DNA of 16,055 nucleotides from JBAYJY01 sp041664945. Its GTDB lineage: Bacteria > UBP15 > UBA6099. The DNA is taken from the NCBI GenBank assembly GCA_041664945.1, contig JBAYJY010000101.1:1-16055 (forward strand), given 5' to 3'. Positions 6,677 through 14,376 of this stretch are shown one piece after another; the stretch's first letter is position 1; every line of letters starts with the position of its first letter. The notes beneath the pieces were generated by a model. That model was given only the letters and a program-made list of their open reading frames with translations. It was not told where the DNA came from and made no database searches. The position numbers and the translations under genes were made by a program.

Positions 6677-7996
6677 ATGCCAGAGAAAAAGAACCGAAGA
6701 TGGCTTAAGATTCTTATAAGAGTCATAGCCGCGGTTGTCATTGTTCCGATTCTCCTGTTTTATCTTGTCTGCTATGCCATGCCGCTGCTTTATGCGCCGT
6801 TTCACCCGTTAAAGGTCGTTCAGAACCGGAACAGCATCAAACTCGACGGCAAAAAATACAATCTATACTGGGGCGATCTCCACGGCCACAGCGGTTTGTC
6901 TCCCGACGCATTTTTCAGTTCGCCCGATCAGTATTACCGCTACGGACGCGACGTCGCAAAGCTCGATTTTGCTGCGCTCACCGATCACGACGCGCCGTGG
7001 GGGCTCGCTTCGGTTCCCAAACGCTGGAAAATATCGGTCGACGCCACGCGCCGCTTTCAGGACGATGGCCGCTATGTTACGTTTATTGCGTATGAATGGA
7101 CGAGCGGCAGCGGACTTGTATGCATGGTGCACACGCTAAAGCGGCTCGACCGCTGGGCGTATCAAAAAGACCCGAAGCATTTCGGACACCGTAATGTCTA
7201 TTATCCGGGCGATTTCGCGCCGAAAACTGTCTGTTCGGTCGATTCGAGCGAATGCGACACGCCGGAGAAACTCTGGAAGCATCTGGAGGCCTATGGCGCG
7301 ATCTCCATTCCGCATCACCCGCTCGGCGGCCCGATTTTTCCATTCAAATGGGATCATTTCGACGAAAAATACGAGCCGGTGGTCGAAATATATTCCTGGC
7401 ACGGAAACAGCGAGTGCGACGGCTGCCCGAATGAAATATACAACGCTTATAACAACGGAAAACATTCTGTGCGCGTTCCGCTCGAAGCCGGGCATCATTT
7501 CGGTTTCATCGGCTCTTCCGACAACCACGATGGTTACGCCGGCAACCTGACGCATCCGCCGCGACTCGAAAAATTCCTTCAGATGTTCTATCACGGAAAG
7601 CCGACGCCCGGGCCGGGAATCGCCGCCGTCTATGCCGAACGGCTGAGCCGCGAGGCAATTTTCGAGGCGCTGAGAGCTCATCGCGTTTACGCGGTGACCG
7701 GCGCGCGAATCGTTCTCGATGTTCGAGCAAACGAAACAACATTCATGGGCGGCCGTATGAAATCAGGCGGCAGGCCTGTTTCAATCTCGATTTACGCGCG
7801 AGGCGTCGCGCCGTTGAAAAAAGTCGAGGTCATCAAAAACGGGAAAACTGCGCGCTCCTATGCATGTAACGGAAAAACATTTTCGAAGCTATTCACTGAT
7901 TCCGACCGCGAACACGCGGAGGATTATATCTATATTCGCGTAACGCAAGCCGACGGCCAGATGGCATGGTCGAGCCCTATCTGGATAATGAAGTAA
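6677..7996 (+). CDS. Membrane-anchored PHP-domain / DUF3604-type metallohydrolase
   Basis: A 439-residue protein. Residues ~7-34 form one strongly hydrophobic segment after a basic N-terminus (KKNRRW), suggesting an inner-membrane anchor with the catalytic domain outside the cytoplasm. The PHP-type metal-site motifs are in order: WGDLHGHSG with Asp67, His69 and His71; LTDHD at 101-105; IPHHPLGG with His213-214; and GSSDNHDG with Asp282 and His284. These match DUF3604 and related PHP proteins, a superfamily of metal-dependent phosphoesterases. The substrate of DUF3604 proteins is not established. The C-terminal ~80 residues (PVSISIYARG, KVEVIKNGK) look like a beta-sandwich. ATG 6677 has GGGAGG 5 bases upstream; an earlier in-frame codon at 6605 overlaps the previous gene and is rejected. 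Confidence 0.87.
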   Translation: MPEKKNRRWLKILIRVIAAVVIVPILLFYLVCYAMPLLYAPFHPLKVVQNRNSIKLDGKKYNLYWGDLHGHSGLSPDAFFSSPDQYYRYGRDVAKLDFAALTDHDAPWGLASVPKRWKISVDATRRFQDDGRYVTFIAYEWTSGSGLVCMVHTLKRLDRWAYQKDPKHFGHRNVYYPGDFAPKTVCSVDSSECDTPEKLWKHLEAYGAISIPHHPLGGPIFPFKWDHFDEKYEPVVEIYSWHGNSECDGCPNEIYNAYNNGKHSVRVPLEAGHHFGFIGSSDNHDGYAGNLTHPPRLEKFLQMFYHGKPTPGPGIAAVYAERLSREAIFEALRAHRVYAVTGARIVLDVRANETTFMGGRMKSGGRPVSISIYARGVAPLKKVEVIKNGKTARSYACNGKTFSKLFTDSDREHAEDYIYIRVTQADGQMAWSSPIWIMK

Positions 7997-8013
7997 ACGC
8001 CGTTCCGTTATCT

Positions 8014-8038
8014 TAAAAAAAACAGGATCAATACCTGT
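8014..8038 (-). terminator. Intrinsic terminator of ahcY
   Basis: On the minus strand ACAGG (8038-8034) pairs with CCTGT (8026-8022) around a 7-base loop that includes the ahcY stop codon. A run of eight T follows (A-run 8015-8022 on the plus strand). The stem is short, but the long T-run between two convergent genes supports it. Confidence 0.5.
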
Positions 8039-9428
8039 AATAGTCGGCTTTGTACGGGCCATCGACGGACACGCCGATGTATTCGGCCTGATTGGGCGAA
8101 AGCGTCGTGAGGTGCGCGCCGAGCTTGCCGAGATGCAGACGGGCGACTTCCTCGTCGAGCTTCTTGTCGAGTTGGTACACGCCGATCTCGCGTTTCTTCG
8201 TCCACAGGTCGATCTGCGCAAGTGTCTGGTTAGTGAAGCTGTTCGACATAACGAAGCTGGGGTGGCCGGTCGCGCAGCCGAGGTTGACAAGCCTGCCGTC
8301 CGCAAGGACGTAGACCGTGTGGCCGTCCGGGAACGTGTATGCGTCCACCTGCGGCTTGATGTTCAAGTGTTTGATTCCCGGCCATGTCTTGAGCTTTTCG
8401 ATCTGAATCTCGTTGTCGAAATGCCCGATGTTGCAGATGATCGCCTGATCCTTCATTTTCGAAATATGCTCAGCCGTGATCACGTCGCAGTTGCCGGTGG
8501 CGGTGACATAAATGTCCGCGAACGGCAACGCATCCTCGACAGTCGCAACCTTGTAACCGGCCATGAGCGCCTGAAGCGCGTTGATGGGGTCGATCTCGGT
8601 GACCCATACCTGCGCCTTGAGGCCGCGCAGCGCGTCGGACGAGCCTTTGCCCACGTCGCCGTAACCACAGACGAGCGCGGTCTTGCCGGCGACCATAACG
8701 TCGGTTGCGCGCTTGATGCCGTCAACAAGCGACTCGCGGCAGCCGTAGATATTGTCGAACTTTGATTTCGTCACGGAATCGTTTACGTTGATGGCGGGGA
8801 ACAGCAGTTCCTTTTTTTCCATCATCTGGTAGAGGCGGTGTACGCCTGTAGTGGTTTCTTCTGACACGCCGCGCATTTCGGCGACGATGTCGTGATAGAA
8901 CTTCGGATTCGATGCGAGATTCTTTTTAATGACGCTGTTTACGATCTGAAGCTCCTTGTTGTCTGTCGGTTCGTCGAGAATCGCGGCATTTTCCTCTGCG
9001 TTGTAGCCTCGGTGAATGAGCAGTGTGGCGTCGCCGCCGTCGTCTACTATGAGATTCGGGCCTTTCCCATCCGGCCACGTGAGCGCTTTTTTTGTGAAAT
9101 CCCAGTACTCTTCGAGCGTCTCGCCCTTGAAAGCGAACACCGGCACGCCGGCCGCCGCGATCGCAGCCGCCGCATGGTCCTGCGTCGAGTAAATGTTGCA
9201 GGACGCCCAGCGTACGTCCGCGCCGAGAGCGACAAGCGTCTCGATCAGCGCCGCCGTCTGGATCGTCATGTGCAGACTGCCCATGATCCGCGCGCCTTTC
9301 AGGGGTTTCTTTGGTCCGTATTTCTCGCGTGTCGCCATCAGGCCGGGCATCTCATGCTCGGCTATCGTTAATTCCTTGCGCCCGAAATCCGCCAGAGTGA
9401 TGTCTTTTACGAAATAATCATTTGCCAC
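8028..9428 (-). CDS. ahcY: Adenosylhomocysteinase (S-adenosyl-L-homocysteine hydrolase)
   Basis: A 466-residue cytosolic NAD-dependent enzyme that splits S-adenosylhomocysteine into adenosine and homocysteine, removing the inhibitory product of methyl-transfer reactions. Family signatures are complete: SLHMTIQTA at 51-59, NIYSTQDHAAA at 78-88, EETTTGVHRLY at 190-200, NVNDSVTKSKFDN at 214-226, the NAD loop GYGDVGKGSS at 255-264, and GHFDNEI at 335-341. The ADYYRY end is close to the typical K-P-D-H-Y-R-Y tail. Length and the insertion around 109-130 agree with the long bacterial form. The start is GTG 9428 with GGAGG (9437-9441) 8 bases upstream. The XRE/cyclase-like regulator gene ends 60 bases upstream on the same strand, so the two are probably one transcript. 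Confidence 0.98.
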   Translation of the reverse strand: MANDYFVKDITLADFGRKELTIAEHEMPGLMATREKYGPKKPLKGARIMGSLHMTIQTAALIETLVALGADVRWASCNIYSTQDHAAAAIAAAGVPVFAFKGETLEEYWDFTKKALTWPDGKGPNLIVDDGGDATLLIHRGYNAEENAAILDEPTDNKELQIVNSVIKKNLASNPKFYHDIVAEMRGVSEETTTGVHRLYQMMEKKELLFPAINVNDSVTKSKFDNIYGCRESLVDGIKRATDVMVAGKTALVCGYGDVGKGSSDALRGLKAQVWVTEIDPINALQALMAGYKVATVEDALPFADIYVTATGNCDVITAEHISKMKDQAIICNIGHFDNEIQIEKLKTWPGIKHLNIKPQVDAYTFPDGHTVYVLADGRLVNLGCATGHPSFVMSNSFTNQTLAQIDLWTKKREIGVYQLDKKLDEEVARLHLGKLGAHLTTLSPNQAEYIGVSVDGPYKADYYRY

Positions 9429-9488
9429 AATTGTTTCCTCCGTCTATTTTGATATTTTGCTTTTAATCCGATTCATAGCGCCGCCAGC

Positions 9489-10247
9489 TCATACTTTGCC
9501 GAGCAGAGCAGTCGTAGCTTTCGCGCGCGGTTCGTAAACGTCCACCTTCTCCGGGCCGTGCAGTTTGACCTGTCCTTTTTTGGCAAACAACGGCTTCAGC
9601 GCCGGATCGCCTGCGACAGAGCCTGTCACGCCAATGCCGCTCGGGCAGTTTCCGCCGACCCAAGGCATGACGATGAACGCAGTATTGACCGTCTCGCCGA
9701 GGATATCGCGCGTTGTGTAATCCGGGTGCCCGATCGCGCCGAGGTAGATATCGCCCGAGTTGAGCGTAATGACGAGTCCGGGAACGACGCCGAGCGCCTG
9801 AGCGGCTAACGCAGCCGAACAAGCGCGACGCCGGTGGTCGTTTCCGGCGAAAAAGCCGAGAAAACCGTCGCCGACGTATTTAACCGGCACGCCGTCGAAC
9901 CGTTTGACTGTCTCCGTCAGCGAGAAAAAGACAACGTTTGTCCACGCCGCAAGATCGCGCGGCGGCATGGAAGCGGCGCGTTTAGCGAATCCGTTTATTG
10001 ATGTGCAGAAAACCGTCGCCGGGAAAGTATCGCTCTCAGGGGTGGTGACTCCGAGCAGCCATTCGATGCTGACGCCGAGGAGTCTCGCGAGTTCGGGCAG
10101 GGTAGTTATATCGGGCGCGTTCTCCCCGCGTTCCCACTTTGAAACCGCCTGAACGCTGATCTGGAGCGCGCCGGCGATGTCTGACTGCCTCAGTCGCAGC
10201 AGCTCGCGGCGTTCTCTGATCCTCGCTCCAAACTCCTTCATGTCCAT
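9489..10247 (-). CDS. XRE-type HTH regulator fused to a degenerate class III nucleotidyl-cyclase domain
   Basis: A 252-residue protein. Residues ~4-66 are an XRE/Cro helix-turn-helix (IRERRELLRLRQSDIAGAL, then VSKWERGENAP), expected to bind DNA. Residues ~76-240 align with class III adenylate/guanylate cyclases: VFCTSINGF in place of the F-x-D-I-x-G-F motif, VKYVGDGFLGFF at 122-133, a Gly-rich GDIYLGAIG at 165-173, and DILGETVNTA at 181-190. Retained are Lys123 and Asp181 (adenine-contact positions), metal Asp127 and Asn188. Changed are the first metal Asp (Ser83) and the transition-state Arg (Ile192). Catalysis is therefore doubtful and nucleotide sensing more likely. ATG 10247 has GGAGG (10256-10260) at spacing 8; an upstream in-frame ATG/TTG has no such site. 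It lies directly upstream of ahcY. Confidence 0.88.
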   Translation of the reverse strand: MDMKEFGARIRERRELLRLRQSDIAGALQISVQAVSKWERGENAPDITTLPELARLLGVSIEWLLGVTTPESDTFPATVFCTSINGFAKRAASMPPRDLAAWTNVVFFSLTETVKRFDGVPVKYVGDGFLGFFAGNDHRRRACSAALAAQALGVVPGLVITLNSGDIYLGAIGHPDYTTRDILGETVNTAFIVMPWVGGNCPSGIGVTGSVAGDPALKPLFAKKGQVKLHGPEKVDVYEPRAKATTALLGKV

Positions 10248-10317
10248 CCGGTCGGCCTCCGGCCCGCATGGCTGTTTAAGCAAAAGATGAATTCCGCGCG
10301 GGCTTTCTACTCATAAG

Positions 10318-10346
10318 ATATTAAAGTAAGATCGCTAATCATTCAA
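10318..10346 (-). promoter_or_regulatory. Candidate promoter of the regulator-ahcY transcript
   Basis: On the minus strand TTGAAT (10346-10341), 17 bases, then TAATAT (10323-10318). Each hexamer matches the sigma70 consensus at four of six positions with ideal spacing. Start of transcription would be near 10311, giving a ~64-base leader before ATG 10247. Position after the GH78 terminator fits a separate transcript. Confidence 0.5.
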
Positions 10347-10417
10347 TGAAGATATGGTTGAAAAGTGTAAACATCTGGTTGCGCCGGGGTGGGCAAAGAA
10401 TTTATACCGAGTAACTA

Positions 10418-10446
10418 TTTTGCGCTCCTCAGCTCTTCGCGCAAAA
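10418..10446. repeat. 8-bp perfect inverted repeat TTTTGCGC / GCGCAAAA
   Basis: TTTTGCGC at 10418-10425 and GCGCAAAA at 10439-10446 around 13 bases. It abuts the neighbouring hairpin at 10445-10477. It may act as the second half of a double terminator of the GH78 operon, or as a protein-binding site upstream of the regulator promoter. Confidence 0.45.
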
Positions 10447-10477
10447 AGTAAAATGCTTAATAGACGCAATTTACTTT
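10445..10477 (-). terminator. Terminator of the Fe-ADH / GH78 operon
   Basis: On the minus strand AAAGTAAA (10477-10470) pairs with TTTACTTT (10452-10445). After one T-T mismatch, TGC pairs with GCA, with a 9-base loop, and the stem ends in a run of five T. It begins 11 bases after the GH78 stop codon. The stem is AT-rich, so strength is uncertain. Confidence 0.5.
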
Positions 10478-10487
10478 AATACGCAGC

Positions 10488-12875
10488 CTAAAAAATAACT
10501 TTCTGCTTTCCCGGTTTTAGAGGCGATGTCTTGCCTTTCCATTCGAAGACGCCGGGCGTTCCAGAGGGAAGTTCGATATCGGCCGCAAAGCCTGACTTTT
10601 CTTTTTTGAAAGAGACGCTGATGACGCCTTTCGGGTGCGGGACATCGCACGTGACCCATTCGAGGCTGCCGGGGTGTGGCGCGATTTTCACGCTCGTGAA
10701 TCCGGACGCGTCGGACCGGACGCCGCAGACGATGGATTGCAGGTCGGAAGTCGGCGTCGCGCTCCATGCGTGACAGTCAGAGCGGCATTCGCCGGGCGTT
10801 TCCGGCCATGTCGTGAGTCCGAGGTCGAGCGCTTTCTGCCACGGCTTGAGAAAAGATACGAAATCGTCGCTCAAACCCGCCTTATCCGCCGCCTCGTGTA
10901 GATAATGACGGAAATAAAGAGAACACTGCGCGATCGATTCATCTTTCATTGAGCGCTGCATGGCAGCTTTCGCGTTCGCCGTCGGAACCGCGCCTGTGAG
11001 AACACCGAGCGCTGTCGCGTGCTGGCTGAACTCTTTTTTATCCGGCGTATCGGCGAGAAGTCCGCGTTTCGCGTCCCAGCAAGTCTTTCGAACTGCGAGA
11101 ACAGCGGCGTCAGCGGCGGCGTGATGCTTCTTTGCCAGATAGTCGGCTCCGAGCGCGGATTCGATATCCGCCGCATCGCGCAGAGCGAGAACGTATTGCA
11201 GAGTGACGATTGAGGACCCGCGCGCGTCTTCCGCTCCCGGCGGAACGCCGTTTGCCGGCCACGACCAGTCGACAAAATTCCACCATGGAACTTTGCCGAT
11301 TAACCCGTTTTTCATAATGCGCGCGTCGAACCAGTCGAGAACTTCCTTCATTCCGTTAAGAAAGCGGCCTGTGAACGCAGCGTCGCCGTGATACATCCAG
11401 TGGTCGTGAACCATGCTGATCCATAGGAGCGAGAATGTGGGAATAATCTGAAGGAAACGGGAGGTGGCGCGGCTCTGAGTGAGTCCGTCCGGAATGCGTG
11501 AGAAGAAAAACTGTTCTATCGTGTTCCGCGTGAGCCGGTCGTCGTTATAGAGGTAATCCAGGACGATGGCGCGGATTCGCGAATCGCCGATATAAGCGAA
11601 CTCTTCATAGAACGGGCCGTCTACGAAAAGCTCATTGGAGGAAATATCGATAGTGTATTTGCCGGTTTCCCAGATTTTGCGCAGTGAAGGGTCTGAGGAA
11701 TCGAATGAGCCGACATTTATAAACGGATAGGCGGCGGTTACGAAGCGCAAGTCGTCGATCGTGACGGGCGAGTCGCCTGTTTCGATGTCCAACTGAAGGT
11801 AACGAACGGTGCGCCACCAGAGCGGCGAGAAGACGCGTTTCGCGCCGCCGTCAGGCAGAAACTCGTCGAACCGATAATTGTCGCGCACTTCCTTTTTCTT
11901 AACGTCGTTTCGGTTGCCCTTGATGAGAGTCCCCAAAGCGACTTCCGGGTATTTGAAAAGCGATTCCTCATAAGTCACTCGGATTTTCGAACCTGCGCCT
12001 CCGCTAACCGTCAGTTCCGGATAGCCGATCAGCAGCTTTTCGCGGTCGACAAGAACCGTGGCCTTTGTTTTGGGCGGAACGACGAACGGAGCCGAGCCGC
12101 TTAGAAACTCCGGCTCAAGTTTAACGCGCTTCGAGCGCACAACTGTTGCGAATCTGTCTGTTTTCTCGGACATTAGCGGAATATTGCGCGGCGTGAGCAT
12201 CCAGAGCGAGTCGCCCAAGCCGCGAGCGACGGGCATTGCATCGTTGAAAGCGATAGCATTTGCCCATTTCGAATCGTCGAATGATGCCGACATCCAGTCC
12301 CACGGGTGGAGCGCCGCGTTAATCCTTTCGTTGGGGGCGCTGCAATTGTGCGCTTCACGTTTTACGCGCGAAACTGGCGTCCATGAAAGGTCATGCATAA
12401 CCTTCCATGAGCCGGGCGTGTTCGCCGGTTTTTCTAAATCGCTGTCGCTCTGCACGAGAAACGCCGTATGCGCGCTGATTTGCGGCCACGGCGCCATATT
12501 AGCTTCGGACCAGACGAGCGCCGATAGGATATTCACGCCGGGTTTGAGATTCGGAGCGATGTCTATTGTTTCATAGCGCCAGTGAGACAGGTCGCTGAGC
12601 GCCGGGCCGGTGGCGACGCTGACGCCGTTGACGAAAAACCTGTAGCGCTGATCTGCGCTGACATGAATGACGAAACGGTCCGGACGGGAGGTCAGATTGA
12701 GCTGATTACGGAAAAGGAACAGCGCCGGGTCGCGTCCGGGGCCTTCCGGGTGAACGCTCCACTCAGCTGTCCATTTCGGGGATGGCGATGAATCTCTTGT
12801 TTGCTGTGAGGCCGCGTGTTGCGCGGACGAAATGAAAATGCAGGCAAAAAGAATTATCGGAATCAAACGTTTCAT
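10488..12875 (-). CDS. Secreted GH78-family alpha-L-rhamnosidase
   Basis: A 795-residue protein expected to remove terminal alpha-L-rhamnose from polysaccharides or glycosides outside the cytoplasm. Residues 1-~23 are a signal peptide. An N-terminal beta-sandwich follows (YRFFVNGVSVATGP, HWRYETIDIAPNLKPGVN). A second beta region leads into the (alpha/alpha)6 barrel, introduced by GSFDSSDPSLRKIWETGKYT. The barrel carries DGPFYEEFAYIGDSRI at 419-434, the GH78 acid region, in the Y-E variant rather than the classical R-D-E form. TTWPETPGE near 688-696 and HAWSATP near 702-708 match the C-terminal catalytic region. A short C-terminal beta-sandwich (VTCDVPHPKGVISVSF) closes the protein. ATG 12875 is used because GAGGTG lies just upstream; the GTG at 12884 is inside that ribosome binding site. 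Fe-ADH lies 27 bases upstream, same strand. Confidence 0.88.
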   Translation of the reverse strand: MKRLIPIILFACIFISSAQHAASQQTRDSSPSPKWTAEWSVHPEGPGRDPALFLFRNQLNLTSRPDRFVIHVSADQRYRFFVNGVSVATGPALSDLSHWRYETIDIAPNLKPGVNILSALVWSEANMAPWPQISAHTAFLVQSDSDLEKPANTPGSWKVMHDLSWTPVSRVKREAHNCSAPNERINAALHPWDWMSASFDDSKWANAIAFNDAMPVARGLGDSLWMLTPRNIPLMSEKTDRFATVVRSKRVKLEPEFLSGSAPFVVPPKTKATVLVDREKLLIGYPELTVSGGAGSKIRVTYEESLFKYPEVALGTLIKGNRNDVKKKEVRDNYRFDEFLPDGGAKRVFSPLWWRTVRYLQLDIETGDSPVTIDDLRFVTAAYPFINVGSFDSSDPSLRKIWETGKYTIDISSNELFVDGPFYEEFAYIGDSRIRAIVLDYLYNDDRLTRNTIEQFFFSRIPDGLTQSRATSRFLQIIPTFSLLWISMVHDHWMYHGDAAFTGRFLNGMKEVLDWFDARIMKNGLIGKVPWWNFVDWSWPANGVPPGAEDARGSSIVTLQYVLALRDAADIESALGADYLAKKHHAAADAAVLAVRKTCWDAKRGLLADTPDKKEFSQHATALGVLTGAVPTANAKAAMQRSMKDESIAQCSLYFRHYLHEAADKAGLSDDFVSFLKPWQKALDLGLTTWPETPGECRSDCHAWSATPTSDLQSIVCGVRSDASGFTSVKIAPHPGSLEWVTCDVPHPKGVISVSFKKEKSGFAADIELPSGTPGVFEWKGKTSPLKPGKQKVIF

Positions 12876-12902
12876 ATTGTACACCTCGTCATGAAGTCGT
12901 TG

Positions 12903-14084
12903 TTAGAGTCTTTTAAGCAAAACATCTCTAATTTCGGAAGGCGAAAGTTGCACAGGGTTGTATTTGTTGCTTGCGGCAGCGACAATCGCGTCGAGATCGG
13001 ATTCCTTAATGCCGTAGGCGCCGAGGCGCGGAATTTTCAGAGTTTCGGTCCACTCCTCGATACGCTCGACGAGCATCCGGCAGCCGGAGCCGATATCAAT
13101 CATGCCTGAACACATAAGGAGCGAGCCTGCTCTTGCGAATTTGCGCAGAGCGAGCGCGTCCGAACCGGGATTTTCAAGCAGCTTATCGATAGTGGCTGAG
13201 AAAACGGAGGCCATAAGAGTTCCGCAGACGACTCCGTGCGGTATGTCGTGCAGGCCGCCGATGGGGCCGGCCAGCCCGTGAACGAGGCCGAGGCCGGCGT
13301 TTGCAAGCGTAATTCCCGACATAAGAGCAGCGTAAGCCATACCGCCGCGAACATTGACGTCGCCCGCGCCGTCGCCGCAGGCGCGCGTCAGGTTATCACG
13401 GATCAGCTCCATGCCGCTGAGCGCGAGCGCGTCAGTCATCGGATTTGAGTTTGTCGAGACGTAAGATTCGAGCAGTTGCGAAAAAGCGTCCATGCCGCAG
13501 GCGGCCGTAACGGCTGCCGGGCAGGAGAGCATAAGTTCAGGGTCGATGAGCGCGGTGTCCGGCACGAGTTCGTCGTGGCGAAGCGAGTTCTTAAAACCGT
13601 CCGGGCCGACGCGGCGCAGCACGGCGTTTTTCGTGGCTTCGCTGCCTGTTCCGGCGGTTGTCGGAGCCGCGATGAAAGGAACTTTAATGCCATTGTGTTT
13701 CGCGCCTGTGCCGACATTTTCGAGATAGTTGACGACCGGCCCCTTTTGCGGGATCATGGCCGAGATCGCTTTTCCGGCGTCGATCGCGCTGCCGCCGCCC
13801 CAAGCGAGCACGATGTTTATGTTTTTGTTGCCGAATTCCGCCACGGCTTTGTCGACAAGTTCCGGAGTCGGCTCGCCCTTGACCGCGAAGTGATGCCAAC
13901 GTGTTTCGTCGCGTTCCATAGCTTCGACGAGTTTGTCCCAGCGGCCTGATTCCTTGTGCGAGTCGGCGCCGGTGACAATCAGAGCGTTTCTGCCGGCTTT
14001 GCGGATCAGTTTCGCAGCTTTATCGAATGAGCCGGGCCCGAAAACGATATTGGGCGTATTCGTGAAATTGAAAGCTTTTACCAT
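12903..14084 (-). CDS. Iron-containing alcohol dehydrogenase family protein
   Basis: A 393-residue NAD(P)-dependent oxidoreductase of the group III (Fe-ADH) family, which interconverts alcohols and aldehydes. Visible landmarks are the cofactor loop WGGGSAIDAGKA at 95-106, PTTAGTGSEAT at 141-151, and the second family signature LVHGLAGPIGGLHDIPHG at 267-284. Metal-ligand positions are Asp199, His269 and His283, but the ligand usually His in D-A-x-x-H is Gln203 here. Such a change occurs within the wider family and could mean a different metal or weaker binding. ATG 14084 has GGAGA upstream; the open frame runs on to 14240 without family sequence. It is the first gene of a pair with GH78. Reduction of lactaldehyde from rhamnose breakdown is a plausible role but is inference. 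Confidence 0.9.
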   Translation of the reverse strand: MVKAFNFTNTPNIVFGPGSFDKAAKLIRKAGRNALIVTGADSHKESGRWDKLVEAMERDETRWHHFAVKGEPTPELVDKAVAEFGNKNINIVLAWGGGSAIDAGKAISAMIPQKGPVVNYLENVGTGAKHNGIKVPFIAAPTTAGTGSEATKNAVLRRVGPDGFKNSLRHDELVPDTALIDPELMLSCPAAVTAACGMDAFSQLLESYVSTNSNPMTDALALSGMELIRDNLTRACGDGAGDVNVRGGMAYAALMSGITLANAGLGLVHGLAGPIGGLHDIPHGVVCGTLMASVFSATIDKLLENPGSDALALRKFARAGSLLMCSGMIDIGSGCRMLVERIEEWTETLKIPRLGAYGIKESDLDAIVAAASNKYNPVQLSPSEIRDVLLKRL

Positions 14085-14120
14085 GATTGAATCTCCAATA
14101 CAAAGCGTTTTAACAGTGAA

Positions 14121-14149
14121 ATGATACAGCAGGGGTGTGGCGAAATCAA
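14121..14149 (-). promoter_or_regulatory. Candidate promoter of the Fe-ADH / GH78 operon
   Basis: On the minus strand TTGATT (14149-14144), 17 bases, then TATCAT (14126-14121), about 37 bases before ATG 14084. Four of six and five of six consensus matches with ideal spacing. Confidence 0.5.
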
Positions 14150-14151
14150 AC

Positions 14152-14210
14152 AGATGGTAGCTGGTAGTTGGGGATTGGTAGTTGGAACAGAAGTAACAGT
14201 AGATGGTACA
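14152..14210. repeat. Short imperfect direct repeats (TGGTAGTTGG type)
   Basis: TGGTAGTTGG occurs at 14162-14171 and 14176-14185, with related AGATGGTA at 14152-14159 and 14201-14208. The block lies in the 292-base divergent spacer between Fe-ADH and the MEMO1-like gene, just beyond the Fe-ADH promoter. It is a low-complexity degenerate array with no coding capacity; function unknown. Confidence 0.6.
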
Positions 14211-14337
14211 TGGGAATTTCTTGTTTGTAGCCGGAATCAAAAGGCAATAACATGAGATTTCTAAGTGACATGAAATATGCCGATGTATTCATTCATGTAA
14301 ATAATTCATAAAGATTCCGGCGTCGCGGTAATGCGGT

Positions 14338-14343
14338 TATAAT
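14338..14343 (+). promoter_or_regulatory. Candidate -10 element of the MEMO1-like gene
   Basis: Perfect TATAAT 34 bases before the start codon. No convincing -35 hexamer at the right distance, so confidence is limited. Confidence 0.4.
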
Positions 14344-14376
14344 AAGCGAAGAATCGATGAAGAAGGAGTTGTATAG

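Noticed and set aside
8112..8765. 217-codon open frame on the plus strand inside ahcY
   Set aside because: It is the mirror frame of a certain ahcY; its composition is Arg/Val-rich, with no recognisable motif and no ribosome binding site evidence.
9429..9488. SAH riboswitch upstream of ahcY
   Set aside because: The 60-base gap is AT-rich apart from the ribosome binding site and lacks the conserved SAH-riboswitch core; the XRE leader does not show it either.
14085..14240. N-terminal extension of the Fe-ADH
   Set aside because: The 52 extra residues come from the repeat-containing spacer and promoter; the family start fits ATG 14084.
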